Of a stretch of 64,000 nucleotides of DNA, positions 50,790 to 62,605 are shown in pieces (the stretch's first letter is position 1; each line of letters begins with the position of its first letter). This stretch comes from Pipra filicauda (lineage: Eukaryota; Chordata; Aves; Passeriformes; Pipridae). Both the position numbers and the translations under genes were made by a program. The stretch lies in assembly GCF_003945595.2 (NCBI RefSeq), contig NW_024104376.1, positions 1,364,001-1,428,000 on the forward strand. Reading direction: 5' to 3'. Under the pieces are notes generated by a model. It saw only the letters and a list, made by a program, of their open reading frames with translations, ran no database searches and had not been told where the DNA came from.

Positions 50790-52300
50790 CCCTGCTGGGG
50801 CAACACAGACACCCATCTGTTGACCTGACCAGTCATCCATACAGGTTTGCTGCCTGCCAGGAGACAGGATGATAGGGAGACACTGCAGGAGCCCATCCAG
50901 CTCTCTGATTACTAACCCCTGCTGTTATTGGTGTGGACCATGGTGGAGTTCAAGATCCTGAGGGCAGACAAGGAGGGTTACAAGCAAGCTCACAGCTCTG
51001 GACTTCAGGAGAGCAGAATTTGGCCACTTCGAAGATCTGCTTGAAACAGTCCTGTGGGATATGGCCTTGGAGGGAAGAAGGGCCCTAGAAAGCTTCTTGA
51101 TATTCAAGAATCTCCTCCTCCAAGCTCAATAGAGTTCCACCCCAGTGAGCAGGAAATCAGATAAAAATGACAGGAGGCCTCTGTGAACGACTAACTCAAA
51201 CACAAAAAGTAAGCCTACTGAGGGTGGAAGAAAGGACAAGTAACCTCAAAGGAATACTGAAATTTGTCCAACCATCCAGGGATAAAGTTAGTAAAGGTAA
51301 AGCCCAAATGAAATCTAATATGGCAAAAGAAGTTAAGGACAAGAAGAGGTTCATAGGTGACAAAAGAAGACTAAAGAAAATGTGGAGTCACTGCTCAACA
51401 AAATGCTGGACTTGGTTATATAGGACATAGAAAAGATGGAAGTACTGAATGCCACCTTTGCCTTAGTCTTTACTAGCAAGAATCCCAGGTCCTACAAACC
51501 AGAGGAAAGTCTGGAGCAAGGAGGATATACCCTTGGGGGAAGAGGATCAGGTCAGGGCACACTTAAGAAAACTGGACATACATAATGTCACAGGCACTGA
51601 TAGGATGCACCCATGAACACTGAGGGAGGTGGAAGATGTCATCGTGAGCTCACTTTTAATAATCTTTGACTGACCATAGTGACTGGCAGTGCCCAAAGAC
51701 TACAGATCAGTCAGTCTTAGCTCCATATCTGGAAAGGTGGCGGAACAACCTTCTCCAAGCACATTGAGGACAATAAAATCCTCAGAAATAGTCAGCTTGA
51801 CTTGACCAAGGGAAAGTGTTGCTTGCCCAACTTGATAAACTTCTAAAATTAAATGACTGGCCTGGTAGACAAGGGCACAGCAGTGAACAGTGAATATTGT
51901 CTGCCTGGACTTCCATATGGCCTTTGACACCATCTCCCATAAGATTCTCATAGAGAAGCTGTTGAGGTATGGACGGGATAAGCAGACAGTGAGGTGGACT
52001 GAAAACCTGCTGAACAACCAGGCTCAGAAGGTGGTGATCAGCAGCACAAAGCCTAGTTGGAGGCCAGTAGCTAGAGGTACATTCCAGGGGACAATACTGG
52101 GCCCAGTTCTGTTTAAAATTTTCATTAATGATCTGGATGATATGGCAGAGTAGCCTAGCAAGTTTGCATATGACACCAAACTGGGAGGAATGCCTGACAC
52201 ACCAGAGGGTCGTGTCATCTGGAAGGACCTTTACAGGCTGGAGAAATAGGTTGACAGAAACCTCATGAAGATTCAAAGAAATGAAAAGCTGAGCAACCTA
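50790..52300 (+). repeat. CR1 LINE ORF2 remnant with decayed reverse transcriptase (plus strand)
   Basis: About 1.5 kb aligns in order with the avian CR1 ORF2 region. It covers part of the linker between endonuclease and reverse transcriptase (50790-51200), a shortened middle section, and the reverse-transcriptase domain (51540-52300). The frame open at 51890-52153 encodes recognisable RT landmarks: LDFHMAFDTISH with the first catalytic Asp, then the conserved SWRPV, LGPVLF and FINDLDD strings. The catalytic FADD box reads FAYD (52163-52174), and a TAG at 52151 interrupts the frame before it. Upstream, stops and internal deletions break the frame repeatedly. The element is therefore inactive. 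Neither a 5' UTR nor the 3' tail with octamers is present, so both ends are truncated. Confidence 0.95.
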
Positions 52301-52468
52301 AGGTACATTATTAATCACTTTGATGTGGGCTTCTCTCAGCTTTACTGAAACAAATTCTTAAGCTGTGAGAAAGTAAGAGAAAGTCATGCAAGATAAGTAG
52401 AATCAAAGAAGGGAAAGAAATATCTGGGCTTGTGACAGGAAAAAAGTATAAAGCACTGAGAAAAGAGC

Positions 52469-52490
52469 AAATAAATGATAAATAAATGAT
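52469..52490. repeat. Two-copy 11-bp tandem repeat
   Basis: AAATAAATGAT occurs twice in perfect tandem. Confidence 0.9.
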
Positions 52491-53910
52491 TCCTGGGTAA
52501 CAGCAACCCAAAAAGCTGGCATCTGGGTTCAGCAGAGTACGATACCTTCTTCCTGCCTTTCTGAACATGGCATGAATTAGCCTCTAGAGCTGCTTACCAG
52601 ACTGGAAAGTTGGAATCAGCATCTACCATTTAGGTGACCAAATTTACGTGCTATTAACCTTACCCCATATGCAGATGTACTGGAAATTGTAGATCTAGCT
52701 AACATTCAGCTGTGTCTTTTTACATTTGTCAGTTAAATGCTGGATTGATACAAATCAATATAACTCTCCTAATCCATCTGCTTCTTCAACAGAAAAATGT
52801 AAAAGAGTATTACAATACAGTGATAGTTTAATCTTAACCATCACAAGTTAAGTGGGCAGTACAATACTGATTATGTTGATCTATTAGTAATACATAGATA
52901 ACATGCTATTATTGATGGAACTCCGCTTTAGGTACAAGTTTGATTACACCAGACTGCTCATTGCATGTGGGAATCTCTTGGCAACAGATTTTGTTTCAGG
53001 TTTCTTTGATGAAAAATGTGGTATTCCACCTAATTTCAGTTAGTACCACATAACACTGTGATTAAGGAAGTCAAAAAAGAGCCTGGCCCATGCTTCCCAG
53101 ATTGCAACTGTTTTCTTCTTCGGCATCAAAAGCTACATCTCTCCAAATTAAAACAATGCACAAGGGCTGTTTCTCAGCATTGCATGCAGTAGCATAACAC
53201 AGTTTGTATTCATATGGTTACACTGTTTTTCCCAAAAAAGAGGGAAGAAAGAAAAAAGCGACAAATTAATCCAAATTTCCTATTACAAATAGTGCCTGAC
53301 CTGTTCCTGAACCATGCCAGGACTCTGTCTGGGAGAATATTAGCTTGCATGAGCCAACACCATGCCAAAAAGCATGCCAATGAATACACAATATAGGCTA
53401 TTGTAGGACAGTGCTCCTCCTATGCCCCAATCTTGTTTACTTTAGGTACTAGCATAGACACAGACAAAATAGCCAGAATATAAGGCAATGATTTTCCCTA
53501 AACTCAAAAGCTGAAAAATTCAACTCAGCCTCTGTTTGTAGACCACATTATTTGTAGGATGTTTAACATCCCCTAGGAACAGACACTAGAAAGACTGGTT
53601 GAAACTTAAAAGTAATAGGAACAGCATGTACTGGAGGGGAGAAAGTAAGCAACGCTAAAGCATGTCTCTCCATCCTGGTCCTGCTTGTCAAGAGCTGCCT
53701 AGCCCTGAAGTCAAGAAGCAGCCCTCCATAGCATGAGCTCTAGACAGGCACAACAGGCTTGTCAGCCTCTGAAAAGCAGCCTTGGGACTCCTCTGGGCCT
53801 ATACAAAAGAGTGATTTTTCTTTTTTTTTTTCACTCTGTCCTTGTCAAGCAAACATATCCCTGCATATGCAACAATACTGCTTAGCCAAGGCCATGCAAG
53901 ACACTGCACA

Positions 53911-53935
53911 GCTCTATCTCATGATGAGATAGAGC
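53911..53935. other. 25-bp near-perfect palindrome
   Basis: The arms GCTCTATCTCAT (53911-53922) and ATGAGATAGAGC (53924-53935) are exact reverse complements about a single central G. Confidence 0.95.
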
Positions 53936-56900
53936 CAAACACTCAACAGTGGCAATTAGATGCTCAAAGTCAAAAAGTACCAGTGGCACAGCACCATAGA
54001 CAGTAGCAAAGTCAGTTAGGCACAAAAAGATATGGTAAGACCTGAGACCCGGCAGACAATACTTTCTTTTAGGAAGAAGGGTGGGATGATAATGTCTTAT
54101 ATAGTTTTAATTGTTACTATACCTTTTAGGAATACTATTATACATACATTACTTATTTAAGTATGAAAATTAACTCCCCAAGCCCACTGGAGCAAAGAAG
54201 AAGGCTGTGGCAGAAACTGTGACTCTGAAGGCAGGATCTTCATTTGGCAATGGAAAGAGCATTATTCACTCTGAATTTGAAGAATGACTTTTAATGAATG
54301 TTATGTTTGCTAATGATAGACACTTTGGAGGCTTTCAAGAGTCGGGGATTACTCTGCTATTCAAACCAAATAATCATAAAACACATTTTTTGAAAATAAC
54401 ACTGATATAATAAATAGAAGGGAGTAATTTATCAACTGCTGTGTATGTTGATGATTTCCTTCCTCCAGTTCAGAGGAAAGCTGAAATTCATAGCTTGAAG
54501 TTTACCTTCTTCTTGCTGAAAATCTCTCTGTTATCTATATTTTTGTCACAGTTCTCACTGGAAATCAAACCTTCATAAAGCAGCCATCAGTGCATTGTAA
54601 CAGGTTCATTGTATTTCATCTAATTTAGGCAATGGTTATTTTAGACTGATTTATACTATGATATTATCATCTATTCACCTTGATAACTTTTGAGTCTAAA
54701 GGCCAAATTGCACAGAAGGGAAAAAAAAAATCTCAAAACTGTTCCATTCCTACAATATTCATGTACCTAGAGAGCCCTGTCTATTGAAACAATCTCCCAC
54801 TGTGGAAACAGTGCCATTATGTGCTCCAGTCTTACTAAACAGCAGAGAATCTATGAGTGCACTAACTCTCAAAACACAAATTCTTAGGGAACATAGCTCC
54901 CATGCTCCTGCCAATTCATGGCATGATTGTGCAGATCCTGTTCAAAGGAACACACCCGCAACCAGATGAGGCAGTAATTTAGTGAAGCAATACCTGCCTG
55001 AAGCCCTCAAAAGGGTGTCACTTGACCCACTGCTATCAGATAATTACAAGGAGCAGTCTTTCTTAATATTACTGTGTCGGGTGACATTACAGGAGTTTGA
55101 CTATGGAGTCTAGAGCAGCAGTTGAATATGAGAGTTGTCTTTTTTACAGTCCATTGCATAACAGGCCATGTCCTCCAGCCCGTAAACTCACTTTGACCAC
55201 CCAACCATCTCCTTAAAGAATCCCCATGGGCATTTATTAGACTTCAGCCTTCTTCATGGTAGGTGACCACCTATATAAAAACACAAGGTGAGTTAAATGA
55301 GATCTGCTTGGTTCCCTGGCAATCTAGAGCTCAGTTGAGATGCTTGCATGATCCGTTCACAGCTGGATTTGATTTCTTTCAAATCCATAAAGACAGAACT
55401 GGTCTTCACTGCTTAGATCCTTCCTTTAGAAAAATTAGTTTGATTGATTTTTGTCTCCTTATAAAGCACTAAATCCAAGAAAAAAGTTCCAGTCATATTC
55501 TAGTCTTTTCTTTCTCAAATGGCACTTATGTCTTTAGGGACCTCATCTGTGGCTTAAGGAGAGCACCCTATTGCAAGCAGTTCCTCTGTTCGAGCAGAAG
55601 ATTGCCACTAATAGTTGCATTTAGCAATATCTAAAGGTGGCAAAGATCCTCCACTTATGAAGACTTTGGACTAAGGTTCGCCTCCATTAAATGGAGAACA
55701 CTGAGGTGCTGCTGCATCCTTATGGTCACTGGAGCTTTTTCAGATTGTGGGTATTAGTTCCCGGAGACAGAAAAAATTGCCAAACACAGCAGTGAAAATG
55801 ATCTTGATGCATATTTACCGTTCTTCATGAATCTAAAATAATCTTGCATTTCTGTATCACTATATCCACACACATCACTATCAGTAGGGCACAGTAACAA
55901 AACAGCATTACTAAAGTCAGGAGTACAGGCCTTGTTGCAGGTTATGTAACACTACTGCCTCTAGCAAAAAACCACTTCATGACTGCGATGCAGAAGTCAA
56001 AGGTAAAGATATATTTCAAACCATATTCCTGTAGCTATTACTTACAGAACCAAAACTGTCTGGACCAATAATAAACCAAAGGTCTTGGGTAGACTTCGAA
56101 TTTAAGCTTCATTAGGAAACTTAAAATGGCAGGAGAGAGACTTCGAATTCACAGAGGATTCAGTCCGTGAGGAATCTAGCTGTGTATAATATGCTCAAAA
56201 CACTTTGTATACACAGGAAAAGCTGAAATCCAGCCCCAAAACTACTTTTGTTTGGGTTGTAAAAATACAATGCAGCTGAAATCCCAAGATACAATTTACA
56301 GTGCAGTTTCCATGACCTGAGTCTTGGATATCTGAAACATCTTTTTTTCCCAAAACTGTGTCATGTTCTGTATTGCCTGTTAAGTACTTTAAAGTATCTC
56401 AGCCTTTTTTAACTACTAAATTGTCTGAATTCATATCAGCTTCTCTTAGAGATTTGGCTAATATGATTTGCACCACATACTAGTTATTATCAGTTTGTAT
56501 ACTGAAAATGCAGGGCAAGCTAATGATGATAATGAATCTCAGGCCAGTTTTGTGTTTGCTGTGTCTTCTCCCCAGATGGTTCACCCAGTTCAAAACCTTA
56601 CAAATACATAATACCATTCCTTAGAGTAAACATATTGTAACTCAATTTTCTTTCCCCAAGCAAGCAGCCAGATGAATGGCCTTGGTGGATTATTCTGTAA
56701 CAGAAACACTCATAAGGGGTCTGTGATAAGCAAGTGAATGGAAATGGACTAGTGCACTGTTTAAAATCATCTAAACATTTTCTCTTAACATGAAACATTT
56801 GAAAATGTGTAGCTCAGTGTTTGATGGAACACAGTACCCTGTTGTCTGTAGCCCAGTTCTAGTCCCTTCTTTAAATGTAATCTTTTATCCAAGTCACATG

Positions 56901-59426
56901 TGTTTTCAATAACTTCACATGTGGATGCAGTTACACCAGAAAACTGATTCACAAGTACTTTAGAGGCTCCTCTATCTTTCAGACCCACCTAAAGTTTCTT
57001 TCCATTTTTTTAAATATTTTTTTAGTAAGCATACGAAGGGAAATAATCAGTTTTACTTGCGTACAACACAACCAACCTGGGCTGAATCATAAGTACAGCA
57101 TTGTTCAAAGGAACAGCTGGTACCAACTCCAAAAGTTTAAGCATTCCCCTCCAAACAAAAAACTCTGTTAAGTCTGTTAGTCATCATCTCCCACAGGTAT
57201 TGATTCAAGGCTACAGTTCTGCCTATTCCTGCCATGGCTAAAAAGATTAGTCGCAAGGTTTTCGGAAAGGAGCATTTTCATGCACAAGCAAATATACAAC
57301 TATTTCTTTCTTGTCTCCTAATCTCCGTGATTATGGTACCTTTTTGAAACCTTTTTAACCACATACAGGGCAATCAGGCTTTAATAACAACAGTAGAGCA
57401 CTAGGAAGTTGTTTCTGCAGAAATGCATTTACAAAGACAGTTTTGCCCTCGGGAACTGAAACTATATCAACAGACAACTTTGCTGTAAATCTGGCTCAAT
57501 TATGCCAGCTTTTTCTGCCAGGAAACACAATTTTAGGGGTAGGATCTGTTTGAAATATATTCTCAGGAACTGAATTCCTATTGCACCAGACTTTCAAGGC
57601 AAGCTTAATACAGGTCACCTCCTCATTTCCAGCAATTTAGTTTTATTGCTCATTCTAAGCTATGCCAGAGGTGGGAGCTCTAAAAAGCACTTTAACTACT
57701 TTGGGGACTGTACTTATATTGTGCTTTCAAAGAATTTCTGCTAACAACCAAATGGCAAACTTTGAACTTCTTTGACAGTTTTCTAGGACATCTCCTTGAC
57801 AGTCAGTTTCCAAATAGTTTGTGTTCAGGTATGGTCTATCTTGGTTTCATACACGTCAGAGCCCATTTTGTCCTGGAATATGCAGGTATTCAAGCACAGC
57901 AGTTTGCATGCAAATCCCTCCATAGCTTGCAGACTGGTGGTTTGAGCCTAGATACCAAAGTAATGTGACTCCTTCAATTCAGCACAGGAACCTCCAAGAC
58001 TAGAGAGAAATTGAGCAGGAGATGAGGAATTAGATGCTATGCTTACATGGCCTGATTTTGGCCATGTAAAAATTTTTCAAAAGGAAAACACTTCATCTGC
58101 AACTGAGAATCAGAAGCTCTAAGGGACATGGAGCTTTAGGAAAAGATTTTTAGTTCCAGCCACCTTGCTGCAAACAGGGATATTTCCTAGAGAAAGTGGA
58201 TGGAGTTATTGTTGGTAGGTACAGGAAAGTTGGGGTTGCCCAAATCTTTTCAGTTAGAGAGAAGTATTTGTAGATTATGTCTGGACTTGAAAAAATGTAT
58301 TCTTAGATCACTGTCTGGCCATTCTACTATAATATAGCAGGCAAATAAATGCAAAGATGTTTCAAATGTGCATTTGTCACATGTCAGTCTCAGGATCATC
58401 CAGACCTTTTCTCCTCAGTCAGAACACTCCTTCATTACCATGAGATCCAATGCCAAGTGAAGTGTTCTCTCTCACACACCGGGGAGTGAGATTTACTGCC
58501 TGGTCGTGCCTCTGGGCAGCTCTGGGGATGGCAGCAGGACACCATATTGTTCAATACCACAACATCAGGGCACAGATGGGGAAAGCTCAGCCATGATCAC
58601 TGCATTTTTCTGACTCTTCAGCAGCCTTTGAAAAACCCATGTGTGATCTCAAACACCATGACAAACAGCGCAGTGTTTATTCTGTTGTCCAAAGCTTTAT
58701 TCACATCCTTGAGAAAATTACTAAATATAAAAACAGAGGTGTTACTTTAAAACATGCCTAACTGAATTAGCCTAACTGGATCTGACTTTAGCTAAGTGCA
58801 TTTATATGAAAAATTAATGAAGAACAGCTTTATAAAATTATGAAGTTAATCAGAAGATAACTGTGGTTCTCTGGAGTACAATTTTGTTGGACATTTCAGG
58901 GAGGTTTAAACATTTGATCAGATAATTTTATCTTTTGAGGAATGACAGTGGTAGAAACTATCTGAACGTCCTTGTCTGTCATTGCATGTAACTTATGCTT
59001 CCTCTTACTAAAAGGAGGCCCCACTCTGTTCAAATGTTCTATAAAGTTGTATTTATGACAGGAAATTCAGAAGACACAATTTTAGTCTGCCGATTACAGT
59101 CAACGAATAATGAGCAAAATCTATGTAACAGTAGCCCTAATATCTATTTCAAACCAGCTTGCATGTAACTTATGCCTTCAAACATCATTTTACCTGAAAT
59201 TTAGAAGATTTATAACCACTGTGGTTATTTGGTGGAGTAAATCTTCACAAGAAATTTGTTTACAGTTATATTCAACTTATTAGTTATTCCAATGCAAATC
59301 CATAATATCTCCAGGGAATCACAAATTTCATAGATGTGGGTGGAGATAAAAAACGGTAGGGTTTCAGTGCAAGTGCTGTAGTTTTAAACTGAAATAACAA
59401 AACAAAATCTGGTCTGGAGAACACAA

Positions 59427-59456
59427 TTCCCATGGAAGTCTATGACAAATTCAGAA
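59427..59456. repeat. Weak ancient interspersed-repeat relic
   Basis: TTCCCATGGAAGTCTATGAC resembles the motif 'ttcccattgaagtcaatgac', which recurs in archosaur DNA. It is short and uncertain. Confidence 0.25.
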
Positions 59457-60846
59457 GGAGTATAGGTTACATGTTAAGTATAGATTGATCAGAAATGGTC
59501 TAAGTGTTGAAGTAGTGGTAAGCAGGATCTTGGACTAATTTATCCCCCAGTGACTACAGAAAAAGGGAGTACTGTACTTGCTGAGGAACACAAGGTAGAA
59601 ACTAAAATGAGAAATTAAGAGAAAGCAAGCCAGTCTGCTCTCTTTGTTGAAATTCCTCTTATTCTTCAGATGAAGAGATATTGACTTCGTTACAGAGACT
59701 GAATCTTTTCTCATGCCATACTATTCAGCAGCAATGGTGCTATATCAAGAGAAACTGCTGCCTTAAACAATAAAAACAGCTTCACTGTCTCAGTGTCTTA
59801 TTACGCTTCACACACTAGAAGCAATCAGAGGGTAGGACCTCAGCTGCAAGAACAACTAATCCTCTGGGGAGAAAAGTCAAAGAATCTTATGTAAACCCTT
59901 ATCAAGGGAAATACTTCCAAAAATGGGGGAGAGACTGCCAAAATGTGTACATGTCTACTTGTAAAGGAAGATCAAGAGGACAGAAAACTGGAAGAATATT
60001 GTGTGGTCTCACCAGTAATTTATTTCTTAAGGGGAAAGTCGGGTGAACTCTCCCTCTTCCCTTCTCAGTCTCAACCACGTCTGGTTCTCTGGTTTAAAAT
60101 TCAGTTCAATGCCTCCCAGACAGGGAATATGATTTCCTCCCTTCTTTATAGATTTCTCTGGTTTGCATTACCATTCAATAAATATATTACAAAATGTTAT
60201 TTGCCTCTGTCCACAGCTTTTGAGTAGTTGTAGTGATCTTAAAGATATCACAAATTAAATTACTGGATCCCACTCCAAACTCATCAGGGTACATTGGGGG
60301 AGAGAAAAATCAAGCAACCTCATTGCATCTGGAGCTCAGTGTTCATGCATTTCAGAAACACACGTTCCATTGTGCTAATACCCTTCTCAAAAAGAATCAG
60401 TGAGGAAGAAACTCTCCAGTCAACTGCAAGGACCAGCACTGTTCTCCTAGTCAGCCTGGCAGCCAACACTGTGCTTGAGGGATTTTAATGCACACAGACA
60501 TGTTTTTGATTTGGTGACCTTCAGTTTTAGTAGGAACTTCTTCTGAAGTCAGTCAACATAAATAACCAGAATCTGGAATGAAATCTAAGAACTATATGCA
60601 TTACTTGTGTCTAAGATCAGTAGTGAATTCAAAGTAGGGTAGCTGGAGAAAAGGGATAGCCTCATATAGGAATGTATTTTTAAGGCTAAACATATCCTGC
60701 AGGAGCAAATAAAGAAAATTAATTTGGTATATATTGTCAGCAGGCACTCAAGAGTAGCATTGACTGCACACAAACTGTGCGACTGTTGAACCAATTCTTC
60801 TGAGAGACTTTGGGCATCAAATCACCCCCTAAATGACACACACTAA

Positions 60847-60860
60847 AAAAAAAAAAAAAT
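60847..60860. repeat. Poly(A)14 homopolymer
   Basis: An uninterrupted run of about 14 A without an upstream AATAAA at suitable spacing. I treat it as a simple repeat. Confidence 0.85.
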
Positions 60861-61599
60861 GTGTCCACTGTAGCAACATTCCCTTACTGTATTTGTGTTT
60901 CTACCACAGCACAGATACTCTGGGGCCAGGACCATGTGAGCCATGGAAATGTTCCTGACAAAGATGATGGTGGGTCTGAAAGCAACACGAGCACATCAGA
61001 GGGGAACCCTCCCAAGTCAGTGACAGCAGGGCTGTGGGCAGGCAGCTGCACTCCTCAGTGCTCACCCCCATAATCTGTGCTCACACAGGCCAAGGCAGCA
61101 AGCACTATGCTAAAGTGTAGGCACACTGCTTTGACCCTGACCTTGTCTCAAGCTCTCTCAGTGGGCAGTGGGTCTGGCAACATCTCCACACAAAGAGCTG
61201 CCCCCTGGAATTACCGCATAAAGATGCTGACTGACTCATCCTCCTGGCTGTAGCCCATGAAAACACAAATCAGACTACAGCACCCTTCTGCTGGTTTCTG
61301 AAGCTTTCTGCTCCATGGCAAACACAAGCACCAGCAAAATGCTGCTAAAACTAAATAGATATTAAACTAGGGTCAGAAGCAAATCCACTGTTATAAACAT
61401 CTGTGCCTCTTCAGGGGAACTCAGGCATTCATTTGGACTCTACCATTTCACCCAGCTTTCCCATGACCCTTCCCAGGGTTGGGATGGGAATATGAAATAT
61501 GAAAACTGTTATTGAAGAGTAATCTGAAATATTTGAAAATTAAGAATTTTTATTTGAATGGAATTTCTTATTTTATCTTGTCATATCAATGCAGGAGGA

Positions 61600-61636
61600 T
61601 TCACTGACTTCACCAGAGAATTGACCAGGAGGATCC
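61600..61636. repeat. Weak ancient interspersed-repeat relic
   Basis: TTCACTGACTTCACCAGAGA followed by ATTGACCAGGAGGAT resembles the same 'cattgacttcagtggga' motif suspected near 7905, 44738 and 59427. Confidence 0.25.
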
Positions 61637-61751
61637 TTTCCCAGGATTGGCATTAAAACTAAAAGCTGCATACATTAAAATTAGGCCAGCTGTGTTCTGT
61701 TTATTTCTGGGAGTCCATTCAAAACAATGAGCATCTCCCTTCTTCATCCTA

Positions 61752-62332
61752 TTGTTCTATTACAAATCTCCATTAGTATTCCTCCCTTGTTTCCTCATCA
61801 AGTATAAGCTTTTCCTCCTTCCTTTGAAAGTCCTCCAAAGCATTGTACTGTCCTATCAACCCAGTCCACTACTGCAAGGTCAACGAAAACCCAGGCTTTG
61901 TCAATGGCAACAGCCCCATCACCAGTTTTTCCAGGAAGCCCTTCAGTGCACCAGTATATTTAGGTGTTCAGAACCACTAGTCCTAATGGTCCTATTTCTG
62001 TGCAATGGCAATAAAATTAACTCTGTGGCCACTTTGGGTATAAATTTCTTATCTTGCATACTCTTCCACTCTGCCATTAACAAGCAGGGAAAGCGTGCAA
62101 GCAAAATGTGCAATGTAACCCCCAACCACCCCTCCAGCAGGCACCCAGTGGTCTTTAACCTGGTAAGCAGGTGTGCAGAGCTCTGGAACAGAACTGCTGC
62201 TAAAGCAGTAAGAGTTTTGTGCATCCTGTGTGTCCTAAACCCCAGGCCAGATAATCTGCTTGATCCAGATACTGCAGTTAATTTTTTATCCTGGAAAACC
62301 TCTGTGGATGGCATCTGATAGCACCAGCACAA
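61752..62332. other. Region open on both strands, function unknown
   Basis: The plus strand is open for 188 codons (61752-62318, first codon TTG) and the minus strand for 129 codons (62332-61943). Neither product shows a domain, a signal peptide or a recognisable motif. Paired openness can come from a local lack of stop trinucleotides in both directions, and there are no visible splice or polyadenylation landmarks. I do not call a gene. Confidence 0.2.
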
Positions 62333-62390
62333 GTAGACCTGCTTAACTGAAATCTTGATGCACCATCAAAGTACATAGGATCTTGGACTT

Positions 62391-62605
62391 CTAGGAGAAT
62401 TCATGTTGGAAGGGACCTTAACAGGTCTGTAGCTCAAACTCCTTCTCAGACCAAGTTGCTCAGTGCTTTATCCATCCTGGTCTTTAAAAAGGATAGAGAT
62501 GGCACAATCTCTCTGGGCAACCTGCTCCCCTGTCTGACTGTCCTCATGCTGAAAATATTTTTCCATATTCAAGTCAGAACTTCAGTGTTTCAACATCAGT
62601 GTTCA
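62391..62605 (-). repeat. CR1 LINE, 3' fragment (minus strand)
   Basis: TTGGAAGGGACCTTAACAGG is the antisense of the CR1 3' tail. It is followed in order by GACCAAGTTGCTCAGTGCTT, the segment ending AAAGGATAGAGATGGCAC, CTCTGGGCAACCTGCTCCCC, a CTGAAAATATTTTTCCATA block and a CAGAACTTCAGTGTTTCAAC block. All correspond to the CR1 consensus order. It is moderately diverged and 5'-truncated at about 62605. Confidence 0.9.

Larger units (their letters stand above)
52301..62390. other. Unique non-coding sequence, about 10 kb
   Basis: No gene or secure repeat is recognised. It holds a 25-bp palindrome (53911), tandem and poly(A) tracts, weak ancient-repeat motifs at 59427 and 61600, a GC-richer patch at about 60900-61340, and a region open on both strands at 61752-62332. 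Confidence 0.55.
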
